Counted from the first letter of the stretch, positions 1 to 8,970 are shown. The stretch: DNA of 64,000 nt from Streptomyces sp. NBC_01478 (GCF_036227225.1 NZ_CP109444.1:9219501-9283500), one strand, 5' to 3'. A program made the numbers and translations. The notes: generated from the letters alone by a model not told the origin.

Positions 1-384
1 GACCTGCGACGACAGCACGGTTCTTCCCTCGGCCAATGCGCGTATCAGACAGGGCAGTTGCTCGGGATCGGTGTCCTTGAGGAGGAACCCGGCGGCGCCG
101 GAGCGCAGTGCCGTCTCGACGTATTCGTCGGTGTCGAACGTCGTCAGCATCGCCACCACGGGAGGGTCCGGCAGTCGGCGGAGTTCGGCAAGGACGGTCA
201 GTCCGTCCACGTCGGGCATCCGGATGTCGAGCAGGACGACGTCGGGACTCAACTCCCGTACGGCCAGGACAGCTTGACCGCCGGGGACCGCCGCCACGGC
301 TCCGATGCCGTCCGAGGCGTTGAGGATATGGGTGAAGCCGGTGCGGACGAGAGCCTCGTCGTCGACCACAAGTACCCGGATCAT
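1..384 (-). CDS. Response regulator, NarL/FixJ type, N-terminal part (runs off window)
   Basis: Reading the minus strand from the ATG at 384 gives 128 codons open to the window edge. They form a complete receiver domain: acidic pair DD at residues 8-9, phospho-acceptor Asp53 in LLDIRMPDVDG, and the conserved Lys in FLLKD near residue 104. The protein would phosphorylate on Asp53 and, by family, end in a LuxR-type DNA-binding domain that lies outside the window. The partner histidine kinase is not visible here. It is transcribed away from the membrane-protein gene at 581, with 196 bp between them. Family assignment is firm; the target genes are unknown. Confidence 0.9.
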   Translation of the reverse strand, partial: MIRVLVVDDEALVRTGFTHILNASDGIGAVAAVPGGQAVLAVRELSPDVVLLDIRMPDVDGLTVLAELRRLPDPPVVAMLTTFDTDEYVETALRSGAAGFLLKDTDPEQLPCLIRALAEGRTVLSSQV

Positions 385-580
385 GCGCGCTCCGCTCCTC
401 AACTGCCTGTCGTACGAGGGGTAGCACGCAGACCCGCGCCCGCCCCCGGGAACCGGTTCGGCTCCGGCCTGTCGTCGCCAGGGACCATCCGGTCGGCCGG
501 TGCGGTTCCGGCCGGTCGGCGGGCCCGCTCCGGACGGTTGCCGGGTGTGCTGGTCCCCGCGGCCCGCGAATCCTGGGGGC

Positions 581-1831
581 ATGACACACGACGCATCGCC
601 GTCCGCACCGGCAGCCGCGTTACCCGAGCGGCCGACGGTCCCCTCCGACGCTCCAACGACCGGGCGGCTGATCGGTATCGACCTGGCGCGCGGACTCGCC
701 GTCCTCGGCATGTACTCCGCCCACGTCGGCCCCGACGTCACGGTCGGCGGACCCGTCGGCTTCCTGCTGGAGACCGCACACGGCCGCTCCTCCGCCCTGT
801 TCGCGGTGCTCGCCGGGTTCTCGCTGATCATCATCACCGGCCGCCCCCACCCCCGGACCGGCCGCGCCGGACGCCAGGCGGCGGTCAGGATCGCGATCCG
901 CGCCGTCGTCCTGCTGGCGCTCGGCTACGCCCTGACCGCCCTGGACACCGAGGTCGAGGTGATCCTCAGCTACTACGGCCTGCTCTTCCTGACCGTCCTC
1001 CCACTGCACCGCCTACGCGCCGCGACACTCGCGCGGATCGCCGCCGCCGGCGCGCTGATCCTGCCCCAAGTCCTGTACGCCGTACGGAAGTCCATCGAGG
1101 AGGGCACCTGGGCGGACACGGTCGTCCAGACGGACCCGCTGGCCCGGATCAGCGGCACGGACGGCGTCGTAGAGCTGCTGTTCACCGGCTCGTACCCGGT
1201 CCTGACCTGGGCGCCGTTCCTGATCGCGGGCATGGCGGTGGCCCGGCTGGACCTCACCCGACCCGGGATCCGGTCCCGGCTCGCCCTGACCGGCGGGGCG
1301 CTCGCCGTCCTCGGCTACGGCGGTTCCTGGCTGGCCCTGCACCTCGTCCCGCACGCGCTGACCGTCATCTCGTCGGCCACGGGCGGCGGTTCGGCGTCGT
1401 CGGCCTGGTGGTCCGACACGGTCGGCGAACCCGAGAACGGCACACCGCTCGCCTGGCTCCTGGTGGCCGCACCGCACAGCCAGACGACCCTCTCCGTCCT
1501 CGGCAACACGGGCGTCGCCCTCGTGGTGATCGCCGGGTGCCTGACCGTCGCCGACCGGATTCCCCGCCTCACCCGGCTGGCCACACCCGTGTCCGCGGTC
1601 GGCGCGATGGCGCTGACCGCCTATGTCCTGCACATCGTCGCCCTCTGGCTCTTGACCGATGTCTGGCATGTGGCCGCCGTCGAGGACGAGACGATGTCGG
1701 GGCTGCCGGTGCTGCTCGCCTTCATCGCCGCCGCCATGCTGTCGGCCACCGCGTGGACCCGTCACTTCAGGCGCGGCCCCCTGGAACACCTGCTGCACAC
1801 GGCCACCCGGCCCGCGCGCCACATCACGTAG
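581..1831 (+). CDS. Multi-pass membrane protein, DUF418/DUF1624-like acyltransferase family
   Basis: 416 residues with about ten hydrophobic segments. After a roughly 25-residue polar N-terminus comes the motif GRLIGIDLARGLAVLGMYSAH, the usual opening of DUF1624/DUF418 proteins (related to heparan-alpha-glucosaminide N-acetyltransferase-like membrane proteins). The end, GAMALTAYVLHIVALWLL, fits the DUF418 C-terminal helices. The ATG at 581 is chosen because the longer frame upstream has no membrane-protein character; the GGGGGC just before it is a weak ribosome site. Role: a membrane acyl-transfer or small-molecule handling protein is plausible, but the substrate is unknown. Confidence 0.8.
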   Translation: MTHDASPSAPAAALPERPTVPSDAPTTGRLIGIDLARGLAVLGMYSAHVGPDVTVGGPVGFLLETAHGRSSALFAVLAGFSLIIITGRPHPRTGRAGRQAAVRIAIRAVVLLALGYALTALDTEVEVILSYYGLLFLTVLPLHRLRAATLARIAAAGALILPQVLYAVRKSIEEGTWADTVVQTDPLARISGTDGVVELLFTGSYPVLTWAPFLIAGMAVARLDLTRPGIRSRLALTGGALAVLGYGGSWLALHLVPHALTVISSATGGGSASSAWWSDTVGEPENGTPLAWLLVAAPHSQTTLSVLGNTGVALVVIAGCLTVADRIPRLTRLATPVSAVGAMALTAYVLHIVALWLLTDVWHVAAVEDETMSGLPVLLAFIAAAMLSATAWTRHFRRGPLEHLLHTATRPARHIT

Positions 1832-2248
1832 CAGGGCATCGCCGGATCCCTCGACCTACCCGACGCCTCCTTCGACGCCATCGTCACCAGCCTGATGCTC
1901 CACGGGATCCTGGCTGGTCTCCTGTTCTCCGTGGCGTTTCCCTTCTCCGGGGAACCGAGCCTGGTCTCACGGCAGTTGGCATTGGCCGTCGTGGGACAGG
2001 CGCTCGGGGTCTGCTGGTTCACCGAGACCACGGACCCCGCGTACGAGCGGCTGTCCACGGCCCGGCCTTTCGTGATCGCCCATCTCGCCATGACCGTCCT
2101 GCTCGCCGTCCTCCTGCACGGCGTACAGGACGGCCGGACCACCGTGGTGGTCACCCTCGACGGGAGGCCGGTGGGGGTCCAGGTCCCACCGGCGCCACGC
2201 GCACCGGAGGACGCCGACGGCCGATCGGGCCGACGGGGCGTGCGGTGA
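1832..2248 (+). pseudogene. Fusion of gene remnants: methyltransferase scrap plus small membrane protein
   Basis: The frame opens directly after the stop of the previous gene. Its first about 25 codons read SLDLPDASFDAIVTSLMLHG, which is the motif IV/V region of class I SAM methyltransferases (usual form PFPDASFDxVxSSLxLHH). It then switches abruptly to a hydrophobic protein with two to three membrane segments (LAGLLFSVAFPF; FVIAHLAMTVLLAVLL). An ATG at 1895 could start a 117-aa membrane protein by itself. Codon use is Streptomyces-like throughout. I read it as a recombination scar. It could still express a small membrane protein. Confidence 0.45.
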
Positions 2249-2381
2249 TCGCGGGGCCGTGAGGCCGCCGGCACCCGCGGGCCTCCTCGGGGGCCGTCAC
2301 GGAATCCAGTACCGGCCGAGCCTGGAACGCCCCTGCTCGGCAAGGAATGTGCGGCTTTCCTACGGGTCGGTCGGCAACGGC

Positions 2382-2438
2382 GTCAAGGTCCCGTCAAGCC
2401 CACCTGAGAACGCGTCAGGAGCGTGTCAACGCGCGTCA
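2382..2438. promoter_or_regulatory. GTCA direct repeats at helical spacing
   Basis: GTCA occurs at 2382, 2393, 2414, 2425 and 2435, so steps are 11, 21, 11 and 10 bp, all on the same face of the helix. Tandem 11-bp half-sites are typical of OmpR/PhoP-family response regulators. The cluster sits 76-132 bp upstream of the GTG at 2514, so it may control that gene. No protein is assigned. Confidence 0.35.
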
Positions 2439-2513
2439 CCCCCGGCCGGATCCGGTCGCAGACTGATCGGCACGGGGGACGGACGACCGTCCGTGGCGTG
2501 GCAGGGAGGGACC

Positions 2514-4082
2514 GTGACCATCACGGCCGGAACATCGCGGAGACCTCAGCCGGAGGCCGCCGCGCCGCCACGAGGCGAAGCGGCCGTCCCGCCCGGGGGC
2601 GGTCCCGGTCCGCGGCCGGGAGGGGGGTCGCGGCCGGGCGGCCCGGAGCACCGCCTCCGGGACCAGGCCGTGGCCGCGCGGGCCGCTCTGCGCCGCCGCT
2701 ACTGGGCCCACGTGCCCGCGCGGCTGCGCCTTCTGCGCGCGGCCACGGTCCTGCTCGCCGCCTCCCTGGCCGTCCTCCTCGCACTGGCCGGCTTCGCCGC
2801 CTCCGGCACCTGGAACACCGTGGCCGGCCGCGACGCACCCCGCACCACCAGCGCCGCCGACCTCGAACTCGCCCTCAACGACATGGACGCCCAGGTCGCC
2901 AACCTCCTGCTGTCCCACGGCGACGCGGGCAAGGGGCGACTGCGGACGCCGTACCAGAAGGCGGTCGGGTTCTACGGCGACGCCCGGGACGAGATCGGGC
3001 ACGATCTGCGCACGCTGGCCGTGGCGGCGCAGGGAGACCGGGCCGACGAGAAGACCGTGGAGTCCCTCACCGACTCCTTCGCCGAGTATCAGGAACTCGT
3101 GGGCCGATCCCTGGAGAACGACGACCGCACCGACGGCAAGGCGTCCGCACTCGCCGACTACCGGCGGGCGACCGATCTGCTGCAGCGGCAACTCCTTCCG
3201 GAGGCGCGGGACTTGGTGTCCTCCAACAACGCCGTCTTCAACTCGGAGTACACGGCGGCCGGTTCCACGCTCTCCGCCCAACTCGTCGCCGTCGTCGCGC
3301 TCGGCGTGCTGCTGCTCGCCGTACTTGTGCTGCTGCAGTGGTACCTGTCCCGTCGGTTCCAACGGACCCTGAACGCACATGTGTTGGCCGCCACTGCCTG
3401 CACCCTCCTCGCCGTCCTCCTCGGCGCCCAACTGCTCTCCGTCACCGGGGAGAACCTGCGAGGCGCCCGTCGCGACGCCTTCGACTCCGTCGTCGCGCTC
3501 TCCCGCGCCCGCGCGATCGCCTACGACGCCAACGCCGACGAGAGCCGCTATCTCCTCGACCCGCAGCGCCGCGACCAGTACGCGCGGTCCTTCCTCACCA
3601 AGTCCCAGGAGTTGTACGGCATCCAGGGCGCGACCCTCTCGACGTACGACTCCCGACTCGCCGTCACCTGGCGGGAGTACCGGGCCGACCACCAAGACCC
3701 GCGCTTCACCGGCGAGTTCCGGCGCGAGCTGGACAACATCACCTTCGCCGGTGAACGGACCGCGGCCGAGAGGACCGTCGACACGTACGCCGTCTACCAG
3801 CGCGACGACCGCAGGATCCGGGCGCTGCTGGCTGCCGGAAAGGTGCGCGAGGCCGTGGAGTTCTGCATGGGCTGGGAGCCGGGCACGTCGAACGCGCACT
3901 TCGAAGCCTGGATGGACGCGCTGGACAAGGTGACCGCCATCAACGAGCGGCACTTCGACGGGTTCGTCGACGCCGGACGCTCGGATGTCACGGGGCTGCT
4001 GCCCTGGGCGCTCGGAGCCCTCCTCGCGGCAGCCGCACTCACCGCCCTCGGACTGCGCCCGCGACTCGCCGAGTTCCGCTGA
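2514..4082 (+). CDS. Sensory-like membrane protein with two extracytoplasmic helical domains
   Basis: 522 residues from a GTG preceded by GGGAGGG. A proline/glycine-rich cytoplasmic N-terminus (about 60 residues) leads to TM1 (LLAASLAVLLALAGFAA). An about 150-residue helical domain follows, then a TM2/TM3 pair (LVAVVALGVLLLAVLVLL; AATACTLLAVLLGAQLL), a second about 170-residue helical domain and TM4 (LLPWALGALLAAAALTAL). The two outside domains resemble four-helix-bundle sensors of chemoreceptor/histidine-kinase N-termini, but no kinase, HAMP or output domain is present. Its function is therefore unknown; it could feed a signal to a separate partner. The GTCA repeats upstream may regulate it. 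Confidence 0.75.
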   Translation: MTITAGTSRRPQPEAAAPPRGEAAVPPGGGPGPRPGGGSRPGGPEHRLRDQAVAARAALRRRYWAHVPARLRLLRAATVLLAASLAVLLALAGFAASGTWNTVAGRDAPRTTSAADLELALNDMDAQVANLLLSHGDAGKGRLRTPYQKAVGFYGDARDEIGHDLRTLAVAAQGDRADEKTVESLTDSFAEYQELVGRSLENDDRTDGKASALADYRRATDLLQRQLLPEARDLVSSNNAVFNSEYTAAGSTLSAQLVAVVALGVLLLAVLVLLQWYLSRRFQRTLNAHVLAATACTLLAVLLGAQLLSVTGENLRGARRDAFDSVVALSRARAIAYDANADESRYLLDPQRRDQYARSFLTKSQELYGIQGATLSTYDSRLAVTWREYRADHQDPRFTGEFRRELDNITFAGERTAAERTVDTYAVYQRDDRRIRALLAAGKVREAVEFCMGWEPGTSNAHFEAWMDALDKVTAINERHFDGFVDAGRSDVTGLLPWALGALLAAAALTALGLRPRLAEFR

Positions 4083-4089
4083 GGGGCAC

Positions 4090-4690
4090 GGGGACAAGGC
4101 CGACAGCCGGGGCGTCCTTCTTGAGGATCGCGTCGTGATTGCTGGCGACCTTCGCGCTGATTTTGATGTTCGCGTTGCGGGCGACCACCCCGTCGAGGCC
4201 GGCGCGGATCCGTTCCTGCTCGTCGCCCTTGCTTCCGAGGGAGGCCTCCGAAGCGACCACGTATCGCGCCGGGACGGTGATGCTGTCCAGGACGGGGCCC
4301 AACTCGCGCTCGCGGGCGATCCTGCCGAGCTCGATGTTGCTGTCCGCCATCTGTCCGGCGTTCATCCGCGGGGTCAGGCCCGTCGGTCGCAGCAGCGGCA
4401 TGAACAGGTTCAACCGCCGGAACGTCTTCCGGATCCGCCGCTCCATGGCCTCGTCCAGCCAGTCGTGCGGCTGCGCGCCGTCGACCAGGACCGCGCCCAG
4501 GGTGCGGTCCGGGTTGCGGCCGGCCCGGTGCGCCGCGACGAACGCCCCGTAGGACCAGCCCACCACCAGCGCCCGGTCCACACCCCGGGCCGCGAGGACG
4601 GCGCCGACATCCCGGACCGGTTCGTGGCCTCGGGGCGGTCCGTCACGCAAAGCAGCCGGTACTCCCCGAAGGCCACCGGTCCGGTCGGTC
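4090..4690 (-). pseudogene. Frameshifted, truncated alpha/beta hydrolase
   Basis: The minus strand encodes a recognisable alpha/beta hydrolase body: nucleophile elbow VVGWSYGAF (G-x-S-x-G), a lid region (DEAMERRIRKTFRRLNLFMPLL) and the catalytic-His segment KVASNHDAILKKD. Upstream of about 4650 the homologous text EYRLLCVTDRP continues only in another frame, so there is a frameshift within CVTDRP/RGHEPVRD. The C-terminus runs into unrelated sequence overlapping the end of the neighbouring plus-strand gene. No start with a ribosome site is seen. Probably non-functional. Confidence 0.7.
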
Positions 4691-4927
4691 GCTTGCCGCT
4701 GCCGGTTCCCCGCATGCCGTGCGGCTGGCGCCGGAGGCCCGACGACCGAACGATCCCGTGGGCCGGGCGTGGTGCCTGCGGCAGCCGTCCGGGGGGCGTT
4801 GGTACCCGATGGGCACCCGGCCACCCTCGTGGCGTCGGGATGATCACACCTGCGAACATGTTCCCGTCGTCCACGCCGAGTCGCGCCCCGCGTAGCCATG
4901 CGCCCGCGCGAAGGAGAACAGCACCCC

Positions 4928-6487
4928 ATGTCGCAGCCGCCAGTGCCCCCTCCCTCACAAGGCCGGCCTCCGCAGCCGCCCCCGTACCCCCAGCAGGCCG
5001 GGCCGTATCAGCCCCCTCAGTCCTACGGCCCCTACCAGCCCCCTCAGCAGCCACAGCCGGGCCCTCTGCCACACGCTCAGAATCCTTATGCCCAGCCTCA
5101 GTTCCCGCCCCCGCCTCAGCAACCGCCCACCCGCGGACGGCGCCTGCCGCTCGTGCTTTGCGCAGTGGCCGCCGTCCTGGCCCTCCTCGCCACCGGCACG
5201 GTCCTCATGCTCCGCGGCGGCGACGACTCCACGCGCTCGGACGGCAGGACGAGCGCCACCTCCCCGCCCCCCACGCCCACCCCGACCACCATCAACGGCC
5301 GGCAGCTCCTGAACGTAGACCCGCCCAAGCCGAAGGACGCCAGCGACTACATCCAGACTCCCGGAGCCTGGCTCACCTCCCGCGCCTACGCCACCGGCGC
5401 CGAGAAGGCCGTCACCGGCTACAACCCGACCACCGGCAAGCGCGCCTGGACCGTCCCGCTCTCCGGCGGGCTCTGCGGGGCCTCCCGCAACGTGACCTCC
5501 GCCGGTCTCGTCGCCGTCGTGTTCCACGCGACCGAGGACACCGTCAAGAGTCACTGCACGCGGTTCGCGGTGATCGACGTGAACAAGGGCGTCAAGGTGT
5601 GGGAGAAGCCGATCACCGACGAGAGCGTCAGCCTCGGGCTCGGGCTGAACGTCGCGATCAGCGACACCGTCGCGGCGGCCGGTTGGCCCGGCGGGTCCGC
5701 CGCCTACGACACCTCCACCGGCGCCCCCGCGTGGACCGCCCCGGCCGACGGCTGTACCCAGGAGGAGCACCTCGGCGGTGAGGAACTCCTCACCCTGTCC
5801 TACTGCAAGACCTCCGCCGGCATGAAGTTCCGCATTGGCGAGCGCGATCCGGGCACCGGCAAAGCGACGTGGCGGTACGAGGTGCCGAAGGCCAAGGGCG
5901 CCTGGCTGGTGTCCAGTGAGCCGCTCGTGCTCGGCCTGCTCCAGAACGACGACGGCCTGGACGCCGACCAGTTGGTCACCGTCTCCGACGAGGGCAAGGT
6001 GCAATCCACCATCCCACTCGGCGACGACTACGTCGCGGGGTGCGGTGAGGCCGGCGGCTGCGGCGCCACGGTCGTGAGCGGCGACACCGCCTACCTCGGC
6101 AGCGACCCCCACAACTACTCCGCGGGTAACCGGATCACCGCTTTCGACCTGACCACCGGCAAGGCCATCCGCAGCTTCCCGGCCCCGGACGACTCGACCC
6201 TCGTTCCGGCGCGCGCCGAAGGCAAGGCCCTCGTCGCCGTACAGGAGGCCGAACCCACCACCCCCGCCCGGGTCCTGCGCCTGGACCCCGCCACCGGCAA
6301 GAGCACCACGTTGATGGAGATGCCCAACGAGCTGTCGCTCAACAGCACGCTGCACTCGTTGATCAGCAAGGATGTCAAGGAGCCCATGCTGTACGGCGAC
6401 GGGCGGTTCTTCCTGCACACGGGCAGCGGCTACTACGTGAGCGAGGCAAGCCCCGATCCGATGACGCTCGCTTTCACGACCTGGTAG
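4928..6487 (+). CDS. Membrane-anchored PQQ-like beta-propeller protein
   Basis: 519 residues. The ATG at 4928 has AAGGAGA ten bases upstream. The N-terminal about 75 residues are rich in Pro, Gln and Tyr with repeats such as YQPPQ, followed by one membrane helix (LPLVLCAVAAVLALLATGTVLML), so the rest lies outside the cell. The ectodomain has repeating strands of the PQQ/quinoprotein propeller type (YNPTTGKRAWTVPL; YDTSTGAPAWTAP; FDLTTGKAIRSF; LDPATGKSTTL), usually a protein-binding scaffold rather than an enzyme when the cofactor residues are absent. It is the last gene before the left repeat at 6510. Confidence 0.85.
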   Translation: MSQPPVPPPSQGRPPQPPPYPQQAGPYQPPQSYGPYQPPQQPQPGPLPHAQNPYAQPQFPPPPQQPPTRGRRLPLVLCAVAAVLALLATGTVLMLRGGDDSTRSDGRTSATSPPPTPTPTTINGRQLLNVDPPKPKDASDYIQTPGAWLTSRAYATGAEKAVTGYNPTTGKRAWTVPLSGGLCGASRNVTSAGLVAVVFHATEDTVKSHCTRFAVIDVNKGVKVWEKPITDESVSLGLGLNVAISDTVAAAGWPGGSAAYDTSTGAPAWTAPADGCTQEEHLGGEELLTLSYCKTSAGMKFRIGERDPGTGKATWRYEVPKAKGAWLVSSEPLVLGLLQNDDGLDADQLVTVSDEGKVQSTIPLGDDYVAGCGEAGGCGATVVSGDTAYLGSDPHNYSAGNRITAFDLTTGKAIRSFPAPDDSTLVPARAEGKALVAVQEAEPTTPARVLRLDPATGKSTTLMEMPNELSLNSTLHSLISKDVKEPMLYGDGRFFLHTGSGYYVSEASPDPMTLAFTTW

Positions 6488-6509
6488 GCAGCCCGCGATC
6501 GCAGGAATC

Positions 6510-6534
6510 GGAACGCGGCTCATTCTCCCCAGAT
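6510..6534 (+). repeat. Left direct repeat, candidate attL
   Basis: Starts GGAACGCGGC and ends with the core ATTCTCCCCAGAT; it matches 63976-64000 at 23 of 25 positions. It lies 23 bp past the stop of the propeller gene, so integration here would spare that gene. The core is immediately followed by a further TCTCCCCAG copy, and a similar CTCCCCAGATTCTCCCCA string occurs near 6945-6965. Confidence 0.55.
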
Positions 6535-6617
6535 TCTCCCCAGCGACCTCGAAGGCATCGTCGGAGCCTGCGACCAATGCCACTCTGCCGCGCAGATACG
6601 CCTCCTGGGGCGATTAC

Positions 6618-6820
6618 TCAGAGCCAGTCCTTCCGCTTGAAGATGACGTACAGACTGGTGCATACGACCGCCATCAGCAGGATCGCGAAGGGGTACCCGA
6701 GCACCCAGTGCAACTCCGGCATCCGATCGAAGTTCATCCCATAGATCGTCCCCACCAACGTCGGCGCGAACAAAATAGCCGCCCACGACGAGATCTTCTT
6801 GAAGTTGTCTACCTGAGGGT
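6618..6820 (-). pseudogene. corA C-terminal remnant
   Basis: Ends at the TGA at 6618. The last 60 codons are an unmistakable CorA magnesium/cobalt channel C-terminus: KKISSWAAILFAP, the YGMNF signature that forms the ion selectivity filter, MPELHW and the final basic FKRKDWL, with both membrane helices present. The long cytoplasmic N-terminal domain (normally about 250 residues) is missing; upstream sequence is unrelated. It cannot make a working channel. The scar next to the candidate att site suggests past recombination at this boundary. Confidence 0.8.
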
Positions 6821-7179
6821 GCTGACCTGCGGTGATGTGGTTCCTGATACCTGTGGCCTGCACAGATGATTCTTTCAGGGTCGTTCGGGGGCGTGCCGCG
6901 TTACGCAGCCGCTTCTCCCCACGAGCTCCCCAGAGCCAACGAGACTCCCCAGATTCTCCCCACGGCTTGCCGCCGTCGGGGCCAGCGGCCGGCACGGAAG
7001 ACTCGGTCTGGCCAAGGGCTGCCGTAGGCACGCTGAGTGACAGGCGCGGCAGGAACAAGCGTCAGGCTGAGCTGCGGCCAGGGAAGGGGACGGTCCCATT
7101 GACGGTCTCATTGTGGCGATGGGGTCTGAGCTTGCGAAATTAGTGGAGAGTGGCGTCGGCCCCGGGGAGGATTCCTGTC

Positions 7180-8511
7180 ATGACTCCGATGCTGACCGAC
7201 ATGTCGGCCGACCGGCTGGACGCGCTGATCAAGCACCCGTTCCATCGGGAGAACGGTGAGCGGCTGATCGGCTTCATCAAAGACCTGCGCGAGTGTCACA
7301 GCGCCGAGGACTTCGTGACGTTCCAGCGCCAACTTCTACAGGCCACGCTCGCTGTGAACCTTGCACGTGCGGAGCGCTCGCGAGTGATCAAGCGGCTCCG
7401 AAAGAGGCAGCTGCTGCCCGCCGACGCTCCCGATCTTGTCGTTGGCGATCCTCACGACCTGGACGACTGGCGACTGGAGGCCGACGCGCTCGAACGTGTG
7501 GCGCGACAACTACGCTCCGTCGGTGATGCCATGGCCTGGCGGGCTTTCCGGTACGACCGTCGCTACATTTTTGCGCTGCGCCGCAACGAATCACCGGGCC
7601 CGATGACCCTCAACAAGAAGGGCACCCTCCACGAGATCCAGTTCGTAGAGAAGCAGTGGAATGAGAACGGCCGTTTCGCTCTGCTGCATGACATCACCGA
7701 CTGCCTGCGTATCGGCGACGTGACGGTCTTCCACGACCGGCAGAAGGGCGAGCAGGACGTCTACCTATACGAGCTGAAGACAAATCCGAGGCGGCGGGAG
7801 AGTGTCCAACTGACCCGGACCCGGTTGGCGGCCGAGGCGCTGCACATTGGTGGGCCTCTTCCAGGCCCGGACAAGGCCGTCCTCATTGACACCGGTGTGC
7901 CTTACACCACCCACCTGTCCGCGCTGAGCGACGCCTTCGCCCAGGCACACCAGAACGGGTTGAAGACGATGCGGGTGCCGGGACAGCGTGGTCTCCTGGC
8001 ATTCGACATCGTGGCTGCCGGCAATAAGTGGGGAGAGCACGAAAGGGGTCGGCAGTTCCATGCTGCGTACGCGGCACTGCTGCGTCGCATGCGATTGACG
8101 GGCCAGAAAATCTGCTTCGGCAGCGGAGACAGTGCCGCGCGCAACACCATGGCTCCGCCATGGGGCATTTACCCTCTCCAGCCAGCTCAGTGCGCTGGCC
8201 TCATTGCCGATGTTCTCGTCTTCACCGTGACCCTTTCCTCCGACAACTTCATTGAAGAGCTCGGCAAACAGGGCCTGGATGCACAGTGGGTTCTGCCGAG
8301 TGGAGCCGAGATGGGGCCAGCCCAGCCTGTTGTGACCATTCAAGGACACGGCCGTCAAGTCACCATGGCCAGAGCAGGGCTTGAACAGCTCTTGCTGGAG
8401 CTCACCGATCTGCAGAGCTGGGCGCGCGGCATGGACCGACTACTTCAGGAGGGCGCAGCTGGATGGCAGCCCTGGCCGTACTTCACCGAAGAGCACAAGG
8501 TGTGGGTCTGA
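7180..8511 (+). CDS. Uncharacterised protein with PD-(D/E)XK-like nuclease signature
   Basis: 443 residues from the ATG at 7180, which has GGGGAGG nine bases upstream. I do not recognise the family. An N-terminal half of charged helices (residues about 1-125) precedes a segment LRIGDVTVFHD ... VYLYELKTNP near residues 180-205. The spacing of Gly-Asp, a hydrophobic strand and Glu-x-Lys fits the PD-(D/E)XK nuclease core, seen in many restriction and defence proteins. The rest looks globular alpha/beta. It is the first intact gene inside the left repeat, where cargo or defence genes are common. A nuclease role is inference; it could be another nucleic-acid-related fold. Confidence 0.6.
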   Translation: MTPMLTDMSADRLDALIKHPFHRENGERLIGFIKDLRECHSAEDFVTFQRQLLQATLAVNLARAERSRVIKRLRKRQLLPADAPDLVVGDPHDLDDWRLEADALERVARQLRSVGDAMAWRAFRYDRRYIFALRRNESPGPMTLNKKGTLHEIQFVEKQWNENGRFALLHDITDCLRIGDVTVFHDRQKGEQDVYLYELKTNPRRRESVQLTRTRLAAEALHIGGPLPGPDKAVLIDTGVPYTTHLSALSDAFAQAHQNGLKTMRVPGQRGLLAFDIVAAGNKWGEHERGRQFHAAYAALLRRMRLTGQKICFGSGDSAARNTMAPPWGIYPLQPAQCAGLIADVLVFTVTLSSDNFIEELGKQGLDAQWVLPSGAEMGPAQPVVTIQGHGRQVTMARAGLEQLLLELTDLQSWARGMDRLLQEGAAGWQPWPYFTEEHKVWV

Positions 8512-8627
8512 TGCTGTGCGAGTACGAGGCTGCCTCCGACCTCCAAGCAGGCGAAGTCGACGTGTTTCCGATGACGCACCACGTCGAGTGCGTCGCGATC
8601 CTCGAACCGGTGGCCAAGCTGTCCTGA
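8511..8627 (+). CDS. Possible 38-aa coupled ORF
   Basis: ATG overlaps the preceding stop as TGATG, the classic arrangement for translational coupling. The 38 codons (starting MLCEYEAASD, ending LEPVAKLS) have ordinary Streptomyces codon use and no membrane helix. It may equally be the end of a decayed larger gene. No function can be assigned. Confidence 0.3.
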   Translation: MLCEYEAASDLQAGEVDVFPMTHHVECVAILEPVAKLS

Positions 8628-8837
8628 CCTGCGGGTTTGTGTGTGCGTTATGTGTGGTGTGGGCGTTACGGGCGATATCTTGGCGCTGAAATGACGCTCG
8701 TGACGCTCATTTGACGCTCGTTCTGATGTGGTTTCAGGTGTGTGGAGGGGGCTGGTTAGGCCAACTGAAATGATCAGGTTCCGGTCCGCTCGCGCGGAGC
8801 CGACTCGCTGATCGCGCCTACCGCGATCACTTCAAGA

Positions 8838-8867
8838 GGAGCGCCTCCGCTCGTGTGGAGGCGCTCC
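8838..8867 (+). terminator. Hairpin, likely terminator of the 7180 transcript
   Basis: Perfect 11-bp stem GGAGCGCCTCC / GGAGGCGCTCC with an 8-nt loop, downstream of the 7180-8627 genes. No T-run follows, as is common in Streptomyces. Confidence 0.55.
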
Positions 8868-8910
8868 CGCGATCGCGATCACGACGAATTGCCGCCACAG
8901 TCGTGGAGTG

Positions 8911-8951
8911 CCGAAGGGCCGGACCCGGCCATTCCGGGTCCGGCCCTTCGG
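8911..8951 (-). terminator. Strong terminator of the 1,703-aa surface protein gene
   Basis: Perfect 18-bp GC-rich stem (8911-8928 with 8934-8951) and 5-nt loop, 19 bp past the stop codon of the minus-strand gene. It probably also stops transcripts arriving from the left. Confidence 0.8.
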
Positions 8952-8970
8952 GTTTCGTGCGGTGGGTGTG

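Larger units (their letters stand above)
8628..8970. other. Intergenic segment with short repeats and two hairpins
   Basis: No convincing gene. It holds three near-tandem TGACGCTC units at 8692-8700, 8701-8709 and 8712-8720, followed by the two hairpins listed separately. GT-rich sequence around 8635-8680 is atypical of coding DNA here. Confidence 0.6.

Noticed and set aside
58..2262. 734-aa open frame on the plus strand
   Set aside because: Arg/Pro/Gly-rich shadow frame of the response regulator and membrane-protein genes; no domain and no ribosome site.
6488..6620. tRNA gene as integration target
   Set aside because: No cloverleaf or T-arm sequence (GGTTCGA) seen near either direct repeat.
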